A DNA stretch of 64,000 bases from an uncultured Ruminococcus sp. (GTDB lineage Bacteria > Bacillota > Clostridia > Oscillospirales > Ruminococcaceae), in the NCBI RefSeq assembly GCF_947301925.1, contig NZ_CAMYUE010000002.1, positions 378,131 to 442,130 on the forward strand. Direction: 5' to 3'. Numbering within the stretch: position 1 is the first letter of the stretch; every line of letters begins with the position of its first letter. Both the position numbers and the translations under genes were made by a program. The notes under the pieces are model-generated. The model worked only from the letters and a program-made list of their open reading frames with translations. It did no database searches and was not told where the DNA came from. Positions 42,679-52,578 of this stretch are shown in pieces.

Positions 42679-43881
42679 ATGAAATCTTTAAATGATAATA
42701 TCACTAACGACAATGCACCTGTCAATTGTGAACTTGATAAATCACGGCTTACAGAATCTTCATCTGAGTACGTTGACAAAAACGATACTAAAACCAATAC
42801 ACAAACTTCAGCGATTACAGAAAACTATAAACATGAAGAAAAAAAGAAGTCACCTATCGTTTGGATCCTTGCAGGTGTTATAGGCTTGCTTATACTTGGA
42901 ATAGGTATCCTTGGCGGTATGTTGCTTATGAAAGATAAAAAAAGCAGCGGATCGGATAATAATGATATCACTGTTAACAGCACAACTACAATTGAACAGA
43001 AAGAAGGAATCACAACAGCTACAGTAGTCACTTCTGCAACTGAAATCCAAACAACAATTGCAGAGACCACTACAGTAGTAATCACCTCTCCTGCTATATC
43101 TGATGAGCAGTTCAATTCAGCAGTGGATAGCTTCATTTCTTCATATAGCAGTGATTCTAATGACCCGGTAATGGATACACAGTATTCACTTTATGACGTT
43201 AATGGCGATGGCATAAAAGAGCTGTTCATAAAAGCAGAACATATATCCGGAAATTATACTCATATGTATTTATACAAGAATGGAAGCTTTTCTTCCACTG
43301 ATGTAACAGGAAACAGCATAAGATTCAGTGTAACCGACAATCTTATTGAATGCTTAAAATTGGGAGGCGGCGAAGTATATGCTTATTATCGTATAAATAA
43401 CGACAACAACATCGAACTTATTGAACGAATCTACAGTTACGCAAAACAGTTTACTCATGATGGCAAGACAATAAATGAAAACGAATTCCGTTCACTGATT
43501 GCAGATAAGAATAAACTTTCATGGGTATCACCAAGTTATACTTATTTTACACCGCAAATTCAAGTCCGGAATCAATCAGTAAATGTACCGGATTCTTATT
43601 TGGATTTTCCCAATATAGGAAACGCTGCATCAGATATGGTATTCTACGAAGGAGCCGATCTGTCATATGGAAGAATTACGACAGAATCATCCGGCTTGAA
43701 TCTTCGTAAAGGTCCGGGCTCTGCTTATGATATAATAAAAGAACTTCCCAAAGGTGATGTCGTTTGGATCCTTGGTGAAAACAGCGAATGGTATTATGTG
43801 GGCGTAAATGAAAATGGAAATAGATATGTTTACTCAGATGTTGGCTTTGTAAGCAAACAATATGTTTCCATAATTAATTGA
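42679..43881 (+). CDS. Membrane-anchored protein with a C-terminal SH3 domain
   Basis: 400 residues; ribosome site CGGAGG. Polar cytoplasmic N-terminus (1-58), one membrane span (IVWILAGVIGLLILGIGILGGMLLM, about 60-84), a Thr-rich linker, then an outer domain (about 140-300) with DTQYSLYDVNGDGIKELFI as in many clostridial surface proteins. The last 65 residues are a bacterial SH3 domain (SGLNLRKGPGSAYDIIKELPKG, VWILGENSEWYYV), which usually binds cell-wall peptides. Likely a wall-monitoring surface protein. Ends at a strong terminator. Confidence 0.8.
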   Translation: MKSLNDNITNDNAPVNCELDKSRLTESSSEYVDKNDTKTNTQTSAITENYKHEEKKKSPIVWILAGVIGLLILGIGILGGMLLMKDKKSSGSDNNDITVNSTTTIEQKEGITTATVVTSATEIQTTIAETTTVVITSPAISDEQFNSAVDSFISSYSSDSNDPVMDTQYSLYDVNGDGIKELFIKAEHISGNYTHMYLYKNGSFSSTDVTGNSIRFSVTDNLIECLKLGGGEVYAYYRINNDNNIELIERIYSYAKQFTHDGKTINENEFRSLIADKNKLSWVSPSYTYFTPQIQVRNQSVNVPDSYLDFPNIGNAASDMVFYEGADLSYGRITTESSGLNLRKGPGSAYDIIKELPKGDVVWILGENSEWYYVGVNENGNRYVYSDVGFVSKQYVSIIN

Positions 43882-43948
43882 TTTCTGTTATTCTTTTTAT
43901 TTGAATTGGCTTGATAGTACCAAATCCAATAATCAAATTCCAATGAAA

Positions 43949-43979
43949 AGAGGCGGGGATTTCACCCGCCTCTCTTTTT
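43949..43979. terminator. Bidirectional terminator
   Basis: AGAGGCGGG (43949-43957) pairs with CCCGCCTCT (43965-43973), followed by CTTTTT. It separates the SH3 gene from the convergent gene at 44048. Confidence 0.92.
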
Positions 43980-44047
43980 ATATGATTGACTCTGAAAAAA
44001 ATTGTATTGCAAGCAGATCACCAAGTTCCATATGCGCTATTAATGAT

Positions 44048-44527
44048 CTAAATCAGTTTTCCGTCAGATAAACTTATTCTTTTCGTTATCCAACCATCCG
44101 GCGGATCCATTTCACAAGATACAACCATAGTATCGCCTTCTGTTTTATAAAATGTCACTCCATCGATCGCAATATTTTCACTAATCCATTTTTCATTCAT
44201 GCATGAGTCAAATGCAGTAATGTTATTCATGCCTAAAACATAAAGATTGTCATCTATGATTTCATAGTGTCCAAAATAGCCTGAAATTTCTTTATGTTTT
44301 ACTTCCAAGTCGAGCATATTTATGGCATATATACCTTCGTAATAATTCCCAATCACAAAATAATTATGAAAGAAAACAGTATCCGAAAAAAAGTCAAACA
44401 GGCGTACCTCTATTTTTACATAAGGTTTATCATCTCGATAGATATAATAAAAACGACCGGAGCCGAGTACGATGCTTTTTACGTTCTCAAATTCCTCATT
44501 ATATTTTTCTTCGCATCTATAGTTCAT
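44048..44527 (-). CDS. Small beta-rich protein of unknown function
   Basis: 159 residues from the ATG at 44527 (AAAGGA seven bases upstream). Alternating strands (YYIYRDDKPYVKIEVRLFD, YFGHYEIIDDNLYVLGM, CMNEKWISENIAIDGVTFY, WITKRISLSDGKLI) suggest a beta-propeller fragment or immunity-type protein. No motif I can name. Transcribed from TTGACT-17-TATAAT at 44608-44636. Confidence 0.6.
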   Translation of the reverse strand: MNYRCEEKYNEEFENVKSIVLGSGRFYYIYRDDKPYVKIEVRLFDFFSDTVFFHNYFVIGNYYEGIYAINMLDLEVKHKEISGYFGHYEIIDDNLYVLGMNNITAFDSCMNEKWISENIAIDGVTFYKTEGDTMVVSCEMDPPDGWITKRISLSDGKLI

Positions 44528-44607
44528 ATCGTTATCCTTTCTGATTGATTTATAGATCATAATTCCGCTGCGTAATCCAGATTTTCCAGTGACTTCACTA
44601 CACCAGA

Positions 44608-44636
44608 ATTATAGCACAGCAGGGTGAAAAAGTCAA
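44608..44636 (-). promoter_or_regulatory. Promoter of the small beta-rich gene
   Basis: TTGACT, 17 bases, TATAAT on the minus strand. The remaining gap to 44890 has only a palindrome, ATGCTCTA with TAGAGCAT, near 44829-44861. Confidence 0.75.
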
Positions 44637-44890
44637 TCAGAAGGAATCGAAAGCCGACTTGCTACTTTGAGAGAGCGAATATGCGGTAAGAAGCAAAGCG
44701 TGTTGCTATGCAGAAGTCTAAAACGCCAAAGGATAAATCCCCAAACAAACACTAGGTGCTTGAATAATCAACTTTGATCCCAGTGGAGTCATAGTTAAAG
44801 CGTTTGTGTATCATTGATAAATCAGCCATTATGCTCTATTATATATTGTAGTATAGAGCATTTATTACGAATAGATAGTATATACCAAAA

Positions 44891-45424
44891 ATGATATTGC
44901 CGAGCGAAAAAAGGTATATGTACTTACTTACGAACGAGCACCCGCTCGGACTGGTATTCGGGATAACCATACTGATCGTCAACAGCTTATGTATCCACTG
45001 GACGGGAACTATAAATGTTTTCAAACATCTCCGTCCTGCCTGCGGAAGCATCCGGTATACTCCTGCGGAAATAGACGAGCAGGCCAACCATCCCGAATCT
45101 GTCTGGTATCCTTTGGCAGGAATATATATAACGCCAAATATGATTATCGGGACACAAAAGGGAATGTCAGCAGCCTAATATACTGATATAGAAAAAGCCT
45201 ATATGCGAGCAAGGTGGCATACCAAACGTTCAACTCCCTATTATACGCCGAGGAGCAAACAGAAGTACGATGATTACTATAAATATCAGCTTGTGATCAT
45301 GACAAAGAACCACAGAAAGCTGATAATGAACAACTCCGCTCATTTTGAAAAAGATATCGTGGAGACAATAAAGGAGAAGTGCGGTCCGGAAGTATGGATT
45401 GAAAAACAACTACCTGAGAGTTGA
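44891..45424 (+). pseudogene. Membrane protein gene broken by an in-frame stop (DUF6709-like)
   Basis: One frame is open on both sides of a TAA at 45176-45178. Before it: a hydrophobic segment (GLVFGITILIVNSLCIHW) and PLAGIYITPNMIIGTQKG. After it: YTDIEKAYMRARWHTKR, YQLVIMTKNHRKLIM and FEKDIVETIKEKCG. Read through the stop, this follows a clostridial family I recall as DUF6709 (IYLT-N, Y-DI-WAYM, lvI-TK). The start lacks a ribosome site, so the gene is probably dead. Either half alone is too short. Confidence 0.65.
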
Positions 45425-45505
45425 TATACGAGCATGAAACAAATCAAGCTTAAATCATTAACATTTCATCTTCATTCTGCACCGTTAAACCAGATGCCTG
45501 AATCT

Positions 45506-47542
45506 TCAGGGAAGATCGAACACGACCTTTGCAGGCACACAGAGCGAGGCGATCGTGTACTCATAATCCGAACCGTATGAGGCCTCCATTCGTGAAGCGC
45601 TAAGATGGACCGTTGCGTACGGCACCTTTTTGAATGCCTGCGCACCGATAGTATCAGCACCGGGGAAATAAATATCCGTTATGCCGTTACCTGAATTCCA
45701 TGCGTCGCCGCCGAATGCATGTTCAAACACATACCTGACCGTATCATCAAAGAAAATCCGTATCGGTGGATTCTGTTTGACATAGCGGTAAAGCAAAGAG
45801 TTATTCCTGCAAAAGCGAAGCATTTCTGCATCGGGACGAAAGATCTGCGAATCAGCCCATTTATTCATCCAGAAGGAACCATGGCCCAGTGATCTGAGCT
45901 CGCCATTGCAGCAGAAGCCTACCATTGAAGGAGTATTGTAGAATGTATAATCGCCAATGAATCTGATACCTGCACCGATAGAGACCGTCCGCAGAGAAAG
46001 TGCATCTGCACAGAACAGGTTTCCGATGGATATACATTTATCTCCGATGGCAAGGGTCTCAAGTCCCGACGCGCCGCGAAAGGCTTCATTGCCGATGCTT
46101 TCCAGTTCTGCCGGCATTTTTATATGTCGGAGGTAGATGCAGCCCTTGAAAAAGAAATTACCGATACGATGTATCGTGTCAGGCATAATGAGAGTTTCGA
46201 TGACTCTGCACAGTGAGACAGGATCGTTTGCAAAGGCGTTGTCACCAATAGAAATAACAGGCTTTCCGTTCAGCTCAGACGGAACAGTTACCTCCTTCAG
46301 CGAGTCTTTGTTGACGCAGCGGTTGATGACACAGCTGTCCCACTGTTCTGTTATATCCCACTGACAGCCGTTAGCCTGGACGACAGAACGGACAGGCTCA
46401 GGAGGGAGCATATCAACAGAATCGTTCAGCATCTCGATAAATTCTTCGATGCTGTCCGCGATCAGTATCTTATCGTCGATCTCCTCATGGAAAACATAGT
46501 AGACCTGTTGTGTTTTGCTGCTCCAGAAGAAATGATCGCCGCCTTCATCCTCTGCCAAAGGATACCAGTCAGCAGGAATATACCTGTTCATCGGTTCGGC
46601 ACGGTATATGCTGTCAACAAGCCATTCAAAGCCGCCGTCTTCATCTTCCAATGTGACCAGCTCATAGACTTCATAGCCGTAATCATCTATTTCAAGATAA
46701 CAGGTTCTCATTCCCGAACCATCTGTTCTGGAATAAAGATCCTTTAATATGTCAGGAAAAACTATTCCGTATTTCTGTTCGAGATAAGCTATCCGTGCTT
46801 CACTTTTTTCCCTGTTGTCTGTCTCTTTCTCCAGGAAACTGTACTTTGAAGCCACTTCGGATTCCCTGGTTTCAAGGGGCTTATTTACTGTATTTCCAAA
46901 ATAGTAAAAATCATCATGCATTGAATACCAACTGGTCAGCACTTCATGACGTATCCCCCGGTCATCAGTATATATCAGCTGCATCTGCGATACATCACCC
47001 TGTGCATTCCATGTGCGGTAGAGCCTGTGTTTATCCTCATATTCTGTCCAGACTTCCTGACCGTCGCCGAATTCTTCATAAAAGCGTTCATCTGTTACTG
47101 TTTCGGGTATAACTTTATAAAGCTGATCGAAGGGAATAGTTTTTAACACTGTTGCGTATATAATAGCAGAAAAGTCATCCGCACAGAGAACCTCTTCAAA
47201 GCGGCAAAGTACAGCACAGGCTTTGCCGATATCGTCAGGACTTTCAGCACTGTCCCAACCGTTCAGGAACATTTGCCACGGCTCGAAAATCGTAGTGAAT
47301 GTATCGCCTATTTCCTCGTCAAAAGGTGCTGTGACCTTGAGTATCCGCTTTTCTCCGACGATCGGAACCTGATTTGTGTGCAGCCATTGCCTTTTATTGA
47401 CCGGCAGGGACAATTCTTCCTTTGAGCATTCCATCCATGCCAGATGATATCCGATATTATGGATACCTGCGCCTTCAATCAGATGACGTTTCTGATTATC
47501 ATTCGTGATACGTCTTTTACAACAAGAGCATAAAAAGTTCAC
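45506..47542 (-). CDS. SMI1/KNR4-domain protein with C-terminal BspA-type leucine-rich repeats
   Basis: 678 residues from the GTG at 47542, chosen for GGAGAGGAG eight bases upstream; the frame continues to 47602 without a site. A Cys pair sits at the very start (LCSCCKRR). Residues about 260-390 hold a SMI1/KNR4 domain (RIAYLEQKYGIVFPDILKDLY, WYPLAEDEGGDHFFW). Residues about 420-670 are LRR_5 repeats (SIGDNAFANDP, RIGNFFFKGCIYLRHIKMP, SIGNEAFRGASGLETLAIG). SMI1/KNR4 proteins are common immunity proteins. No signal peptide, so it acts inside the cell. Confidence 0.82.
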   Translation of the reverse strand: MNFLCSCCKRRITNDNQKRHLIEGAGIHNIGYHLAWMECSKEELSLPVNKRQWLHTNQVPIVGEKRILKVTAPFDEEIGDTFTTIFEPWQMFLNGWDSAESPDDIGKACAVLCRFEEVLCADDFSAIIYATVLKTIPFDQLYKVIPETVTDERFYEEFGDGQEVWTEYEDKHRLYRTWNAQGDVSQMQLIYTDDRGIRHEVLTSWYSMHDDFYYFGNTVNKPLETRESEVASKYSFLEKETDNREKSEARIAYLEQKYGIVFPDILKDLYSRTDGSGMRTCYLEIDDYGYEVYELVTLEDEDGGFEWLVDSIYRAEPMNRYIPADWYPLAEDEGGDHFFWSSKTQQVYYVFHEEIDDKILIADSIEEFIEMLNDSVDMLPPEPVRSVVQANGCQWDITEQWDSCVINRCVNKDSLKEVTVPSELNGKPVISIGDNAFANDPVSLCRVIETLIMPDTIHRIGNFFFKGCIYLRHIKMPAELESIGNEAFRGASGLETLAIGDKCISIGNLFCADALSLRTVSIGAGIRFIGDYTFYNTPSMVGFCCNGELRSLGHGSFWMNKWADSQIFRPDAEMLRFCRNNSLLYRYVKQNPPIRIFFDDTVRYVFEHAFGGDAWNSGNGITDIYFPGADTIGAQAFKKVPYATVHLSASRMEASYGSDYEYTIASLCVPAKVVFDLP

Positions 47543-47837
47543 AGTATAATCTCCTCTCCAGTTATAGTAGCCACGGCGGCTATCTTTTTTGCTTTGAACC
47601 AAATAAACGCTTATAATGCTTTATTTTCTCATCTTTTATTCTTCGCAAAGTCCTCAATAAGAACACTTATAATGAAGTTAAATCTACGGGCATAAGAGTT
47701 TTCAACACGGATGAATATCCAAATTATTATAATATGGTTAAAAGCTAATATTGATGTTAAAAAGCTATTTTACATTCATTATTAAGCTTGATAAGATTTT
47801 TATGGGGGAAATAATAATCAAAGTCTTCAGGTTCGCT

Positions 47838-47974
47838 GGACAAATGCTGTTTCGCACCAGTCGTAGAATATTCCCGGTGCTCACGGTACAGCGGCAGAAA
47901 AGCACTGTACAGGTCATAAAACTCAAACAGCCCCGGAAGATGAAAATAAGCTTTGTTTATGCAGTGTTTTCCAT
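47838..47974 (-). pseudogene. Truncated duplicate of the 5' end of the gene at 40833-41744
   Basis: About 137 bases match 41606-41744 closely, including the start-codon region, and similarity continues upstream to about 48005. Two single-base deletions (near 47868 and 47960) shift the frame, and the rest of the gene is missing. It lies 6 kb from the intact copy, in the same orientation. Confidence 0.85.
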
Positions 47975-48023
47975 TTGTGATCTCAACATTTCCTTTAATT
48001 TCAGGCCATCAAACTGCATATAC

Positions 48024-48206
48024 TCACTGCACTTCAAGACCCTTTAACAGGTTTTTATGACTGCCTTTATAGTTTTTAAACACCAGCTTACCTTCGTCGT
48101 CTGCATTAATCTTATAAAGCCTTATCTCAGTCGCTTTCAGATGATAGCGTTTATCACCGAGCTTTAAGGCAAATGAAAAATCGTTTTCTAACGTCCCTAT
48201 CAGCAT
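48024..48206 (-). pseudogene. Remnant of a small gene, probably frameshifted
   Basis: A 60-codon frame includes FALKLGDKRYHLKATEIRLYK and ends VQ. Just upstream, a different frame from an ATG at 48246 reads MTAPIMIEVKATIN, downstream of a good promoter. Joining the two needs one frameshift near 48190. I cannot name a family. It could also be an intact tiny gene. Confidence 0.35.
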
Positions 48207-48258
48207 TAATAGTTGCTTTTACTTCAATCATGATCGGTGCTGTCATCTTGATATTTCA

Positions 48259-48287
48259 ATTATAACACACCTTAAAAGCATTTACAA
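48259..48287 (-). promoter_or_regulatory. Promoter before the small gene remnant
   Basis: TTGTAA, 17 bases, TATAAT on the minus strand. The stretch 48288-48553 beyond it contains nothing I recognise. Confidence 0.7.
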
Positions 48288-48553
48288 TATCTATTAGCAG
48301 TAAAGAGCAAACAATATAAAGCGTGTAAACATTGATGGTGGCCATCCCGGCGCCTCTTCTTATATTCAATTATAATTACAACTATGCTTGACGTCATGAT
48401 TGTTTTATTATATACAAAATCCCAGATAAAACACATTGTGGAGTCTTTTTCACGTATGTCCGAATTAGAAAAAGGCTAAAATTCTAAACGGGCTATAGCC
48501 GCATCCAGGAAGATCGAGGACTACTATATTACGACTTGAAGGAACTCGACTTC

Positions 48554-48709
48554 TCAGAACTTCTTACCTGCTTTGTTTTTCGCAACAGAAACCGCATTGT
48601 ATCTTCGTTCAAATACTTTGCCCGGAACTATCATCTGCGGAACTCCGTGAAGCAGACCATCGACTACACTGTTCTGACCGCCGTGGTTTATAAATAATAT
48701 GCGGTTTAC
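48554..48709 (-). pseudogene. Glycosyltransferase relic (MGT/UGT family C-terminal fragment)
   Basis: A 51-codon open stretch on the minus strand reads FINHGGQNSVVDGLLHGVP, then QMIVPGKVFERRYNAVSV and stops at TGA. This is the nucleotide-sugar-binding motif of UGT-type glycosyltransferases (F-x-x-HGG-x-NS to GVP). The rest of a roughly 390-residue gene is absent: a terminator of the upstream gene begins immediately 5' of it. Confidence 0.75.
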
Positions 48710-48715
48710 AAATAA

Positions 48716-48749
48716 AAACCTTTCTGAACATGTATGTTCAGAAAGGTTT
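48716..48749 (-). terminator. Terminator of the acyl-synthase/exporter operon
   Basis: A perfect 15-bp stem (48716-48730 with 48735-48749) with a TGTA loop; on the minus strand T-rich sequence follows. It sits eight bases past the stop of the metallo-hydrolase gene. Confidence 0.9.
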
Positions 48750-48756
48750 AATTATA

Positions 48757-49512
48757 TCAACATTCTATTTCATCGCCCGGCATTATCTTTCTGTAGCCTG
48801 CTTTTTCTATATCCTCCATAGTCATGTCATAATGAGAATAATCATCTACATGGACAGGGATAACGACCTCGGGACTAAGCAACTTTACATAGCTGTCAAG
48901 CATATCCGTGTCCATTGTCAGCGGTCCGCCGAACATCTCGCTTTTGGCATTGCCCATGTTTGCTATCATTACGTTTACCTTTTGGGGCAGAGCCTTGATG
49001 ATGTTCTTATGATAGACCGTATCGCCTGTGATGTATACTGTCTTTCCGGACTTTTCCGTGCGGATATCAACAACATAACCGTTTACTGCTCCTATGATCT
49101 TTCTCATCAGAAGATTGTTTCCGTGATATGCAGGAACTGCCTTTATCTTGACAGATATGCCCTCCTTTTCAAAGGAGTATTCTCCGCCCCATGCAAGCAC
49201 CCTGCTCTTCAGCGGAGACAGCCTGCCTGCAGTAGCTTCCGAATCACATATCACCATCGGCCCCACATTCTTCAGCTCGTTTATACCAGCCTCGTCAAGA
49301 TGATCCTCGTGACCGTGGGTAATGAGCCAAAGCTCAGTCTTTTTTATCAGCTCCTCTGAATACACAGGAGCCTTTTCGCGCTTTGAATCAAATTTCTTGA
49401 AAGCGGCAATATGCCCCTTTGGTGAAAAAGCGGGATCTGTTCCTATATACAGCTTATCGTCTATAGCCAGAACTCCTGATGCGATACCGATATGATAATA
49501 CTTTAGTTTCAT
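48757..49512 (-). CDS. Metallo-beta-lactamase-fold hydrolase (UlaG-like)
   Basis: 251 residues from the ATG at 49512 (AGGAG eight bases upstream). The metal motif ITHGHEDHLDEAG is intact, with VPAYHGNN, YITGDTVYH and VIPVHVDDYSHY giving the remaining ligands. UlaG-type proteins cleave lactones or phosphodiesters in the cytoplasm. It lies 25 bases after the permease gene and shares its terminator, so it is the last gene of the operon headed by the nucleotidyltransferase. A lactonase or esterase role on an acylated product is possible but unproven. Confidence 0.85.
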   Translation of the reverse strand: MKLKYYHIGIASGVLAIDDKLYIGTDPAFSPKGHIAAFKKFDSKREKAPVYSEELIKKTELWLITHGHEDHLDEAGINELKNVGPMVICDSEATAGRLSPLKSRVLAWGGEYSFEKEGISVKIKAVPAYHGNNLLMRKIIGAVNGYVVDIRTEKSGKTVYITGDTVYHKNIIKALPQKVNVMIANMGNAKSEMFGGPLTMDTDMLDSYVKLLSPEVVIPVHVDDYSHYDMTMEDIEKAGYRKIMPGDEIEC

Positions 49513-49537
49513 AAGACAGCTCCTAACATTCTGCATT

Positions 49538-51829
49538 TTAATGATTTACATATCTGTACTTTCTTATGCGTGATGTCGCTATAGCCGAGATCAAAGCTCC
49601 CGCAACGACAAATACAAAAGCAACGGTAATATATGCCCATTTATCTGAAATAACGTCTATTTTGCTCAGCCCCGCAATAGTAACGAGCTTGTTGAACATT
49701 GAATCGGAAACAAGGAAGAATACGACAAAAGCGATCAGACAACCAATAAGACTTGAAATAACTATCCTGAATATATACTGCCATCTGAGCACAGATAATC
49801 TGACGCCGAGAAGTCTGAATTTCTTCAGATCGCTGTCTTCCTTTGCAACAGACATTATGGTCAGCATTAGTGTTATGACTCCTGAAAGAAGAATAGATAT
49901 TATCATAACAACATATATCAGTGCGTTAAGACTGCTCTGTACAGTTGATATCAGTCCGTCTGTGCTTGCGCGTCCGTTGACCACCCTTACATTATATTCA
50001 TTGTCCTCAAATTCGTTTGCAACCTTTTCGATCTCCTCACCGTCCTTCAGCTTCAATACTTTCTGCGTAAATGCTATATCCGGGTTGAGCTGACGGAAAC
50101 CTTCCTCAGTCATGTGAAATTCCTTGCCAAGGTTGTTTGCAGTCTGATAGAGTCCGACGATCTTATATGTAAAACTCTCTCCGTCCACAGATTCGATGGA
50201 AACTGTGTCTCCCTCCTTCTTATCGAGAGTACGTGACAGTGAATATCCCATAATAATTTCATCATCATTCTGTGGCTTATTTCCCGAAACAAGTTCCAGA
50301 GTCCCCGGTATCTCGCTATAAATAAGAGCAACAGAGCTTTGATCGTCTATATTCAGTGTAGCCTGATGGAAAGAACTGTATGCACCTGTCTCATATTCAG
50401 AGGCAATCTTCTCTTTCACAATTTCCATATTATCAGCATTTTCAGAGATAAGCACGATGTCATTCTGAGGAAGCCCCAGTATCTTGTACACCTGCTCTTT
50501 TTCACTGAATGTTTTACTCAGGGATATGACGCTGCACATCAAAAAACCGAAAAGTCCTGCAACAATGATTATTGAAAGATACTGTTTCGCCCTTGATATC
50601 CACTGCTTGAATAACAGTCTCAACGTAAATGGTATGAATCGCGGTCTTATAATACTGCCTGTATTCTTTTCCTTTCTTCTCCTGATACCTCTGATGGCTT
50701 CAACGGGAAGGATTTTTTTCAGCGGATGAAGAGAAAGTGTTACTATAAATGCAGCGATAATCAGAAATACAAGTAGTATGAATATACCGATTCCACTTCT
50801 TGAACTTCCAAGATAATCCTTTCCGTCTATACCATTGATATTGAGATATACCTTACATATTATTCCAGAGAGGAACAGCGAGATTATGTAACCGATAACA
50901 CCACCTGTCAATACCAGGAAAAGATAGAACCACGCATAAGCCTTCTTAATATTCCTGTAATAACAGCCCAGCGCCTTAAGAGTTCCTATTTCCTTGTAAT
51001 CTCCCTCAATAGAATTCTTCAAAGCATATCTGAGAACATACGCAGAACCCAGACCTATAAAAAAGGTAGCAAGTATCATTACTATGGATATGATATTCGG
51101 GATCATAGTATACGCTTTGCGTATATATGTCTTGTCATATATGAATTCCGACAACGATCTGCCAGAGAAATTTGAAAGCGTCTCGCTTACAGAGTCAGGG
51201 AGCTCATCCTTGCTGATATCATCATTCCACCATGTGTATATGAGATATTTTTTATTTGCATCCCTGAGCTCTCCTGTTTCGCAGATCTCATTGAATTTAT
51301 CATCAGAAATCACCATCTGATTATACTTCATTATAGACGAACCGAATACAGGATCCTCAAAAAAACCGGATACAACAAATTCGCCGCTGTAGTCTCCGAT
51401 ATTAACCTCTACTGTATCGCCTCTTTCAAACTGGCTGGTATTGCTGTAGTAATTCGACAGATACAGCTCATTACCGTTGACATCCATATCAAAAGCTTTT
51501 TCGGATCCGATAAGAGCACTTATTTCCTTATCTTCCTTGTTCTTTATCGATGTAAACAGTTCCTCGATAGATTCAGCATCGGTGATATTATCATATTCCT
51601 TCAGCTCCTCCAGAAGAGAATCATCATAATTTCCTCCGGGATAACACATAAGAACGTCTGGTGACGAAGAGGCTTCATATACCTTATCGTAAACATCTCC
51701 GTTCATTTTAAGGCCGCAAATGGCAGAACTTCCCACCAGCACAACAAGCAGTGAAAGAATCACGATAGAAACAGAGAAAGTCTTTCTTTTTCTGAAATTG
51801 TTTTTTAAGAGCAGTAACAATGATCTCAT
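49538..51829 (-). CDS. FtsX-family ABC exporter permease
   Basis: 763 residues from the ATG at 51829, one base after the ATPase stop; the frame is open further but overlaps the ATPase. Layout: first span about 14-35, external domain 36-245, three spans with EIGTLKALGCYYRNIKKAY (about 255-370), a span near 425, second external domain (450-610) and a final three-span block with DLKKFRLLGVRLSVL. Same family as the permease at 6359-8698 but clearly diverged, and here no two-component genes are adjacent. It probably exports or senses the operon's product. Confidence 0.85.
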   Translation of the reverse strand: MRSLLLLLKNNFRKRKTFSVSIVILSLLVVLVGSSAICGLKMNGDVYDKVYEASSSPDVLMCYPGGNYDDSLLEELKEYDNITDAESIEELFTSIKNKEDKEISALIGSEKAFDMDVNGNELYLSNYYSNTSQFERGDTVEVNIGDYSGEFVVSGFFEDPVFGSSIMKYNQMVISDDKFNEICETGELRDANKKYLIYTWWNDDISKDELPDSVSETLSNFSGRSLSEFIYDKTYIRKAYTMIPNIISIVMILATFFIGLGSAYVLRYALKNSIEGDYKEIGTLKALGCYYRNIKKAYAWFYLFLVLTGGVIGYIISLFLSGIICKVYLNINGIDGKDYLGSSRSGIGIFILLVFLIIAAFIVTLSLHPLKKILPVEAIRGIRRRKEKNTGSIIRPRFIPFTLRLLFKQWISRAKQYLSIIIVAGLFGFLMCSVISLSKTFSEKEQVYKILGLPQNDIVLISENADNMEIVKEKIASEYETGAYSSFHQATLNIDDQSSVALIYSEIPGTLELVSGNKPQNDDEIIMGYSLSRTLDKKEGDTVSIESVDGESFTYKIVGLYQTANNLGKEFHMTEEGFRQLNPDIAFTQKVLKLKDGEEIEKVANEFEDNEYNVRVVNGRASTDGLISTVQSSLNALIYVVMIISILLSGVITLMLTIMSVAKEDSDLKKFRLLGVRLSVLRWQYIFRIVISSLIGCLIAFVVFFLVSDSMFNKLVTIAGLSKIDVISDKWAYITVAFVFVVAGALISAIATSRIRKYRYVNH

Positions 51830-51830
51830 A

Positions 51831-52577
51831 TTACCACCCCATATTCTGTAACCATTCGGATACCTTCTTCTCTCTTGTACCGTCGTCTGCTCCATTATAC
51901 TTTTCAAGCTTCATCTCATCGCCGATCATGCCGTCCTTTAAATAAAGGATCCTGTCGGCTCTGAGCGAAGACTTGATATCATGAGTTACCATAACAATAC
52001 TCTGACCCTTCTTATTGATCTCGGTCAGCATATCCAGGATTATTTCACTGGTCTTGGAATTAAGTGCACCTGTAGGCTCGTCCGCAAAAATAATATCAGG
52101 TGAATTGATAAGAGCTCTTGCAATTGCAACTCTCTGCTTCTGACCGCCTGACAACTCCTTAGGCATCTTGTTCTCACTGCCGCTGAGTCCAACATTTTCA
52201 ATAAGAGCTTTACCCTTCTGTACCACTTCCTTATCGGGTATCTTCTTTGCAAGATATGCAGGAAGGATGATATTCTCTAGTACAGACATATTCTCAATGA
52301 GATTCATGTCTTGAAAAACAAAGCCCATTTTTTTTACGCGAAAATCAGACACCTTTTTGTCGCTGCCTTTGAATACGTCCTCGCCCTTGAAAAGCACCTT
52401 TCCGTCTGTTGGTCTGTCCATACTGCTTATACAGTTCAGAAATGTAGTCTTTCCGCTTCCTGAGCTTCCCATAACAACAGTAAACTCACCTTCGTTTATA
52501 ACAGTATCAAGTCCGTGAAGAATTGTTTCTGTGTCATACTTTTTCGTCAGCTTCTCAATTTTCAACAATGCGCTCAT
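51831..52577 (-). CDS. ABC exporter ATPase
   Basis: 248 residues; ribosome site AGGAGG. Walker A GSSGSGKTT, signature LSGGQKQRVAIARAL, Walker B DIIFADEPTGALN and VTHD are present. It is MacB/LolD-like and pairs with the next gene's FtsX permease. It begins one base after the acyl-synthase-like gene stop, so the coupling is tight. Confidence 0.93.
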   Translation of the reverse strand: MSALLKIEKLTKKYDTETILHGLDTVINEGEFTVVMGSSGSGKTTFLNCISSMDRPTDGKVLFKGEDVFKGSDKKVSDFRVKKMGFVFQDMNLIENMSVLENIILPAYLAKKIPDKEVVQKGKALIENVGLSGSENKMPKELSGGQKQRVAIARALINSPDIIFADEPTGALNSKTSEIILDMLTEINKKGQSIVMVTHDIKSSLRADRILYLKDGMIGDEMKLEKYNGADDGTREKKVSEWLQNMGW

Positions 52578-52578
52578 A

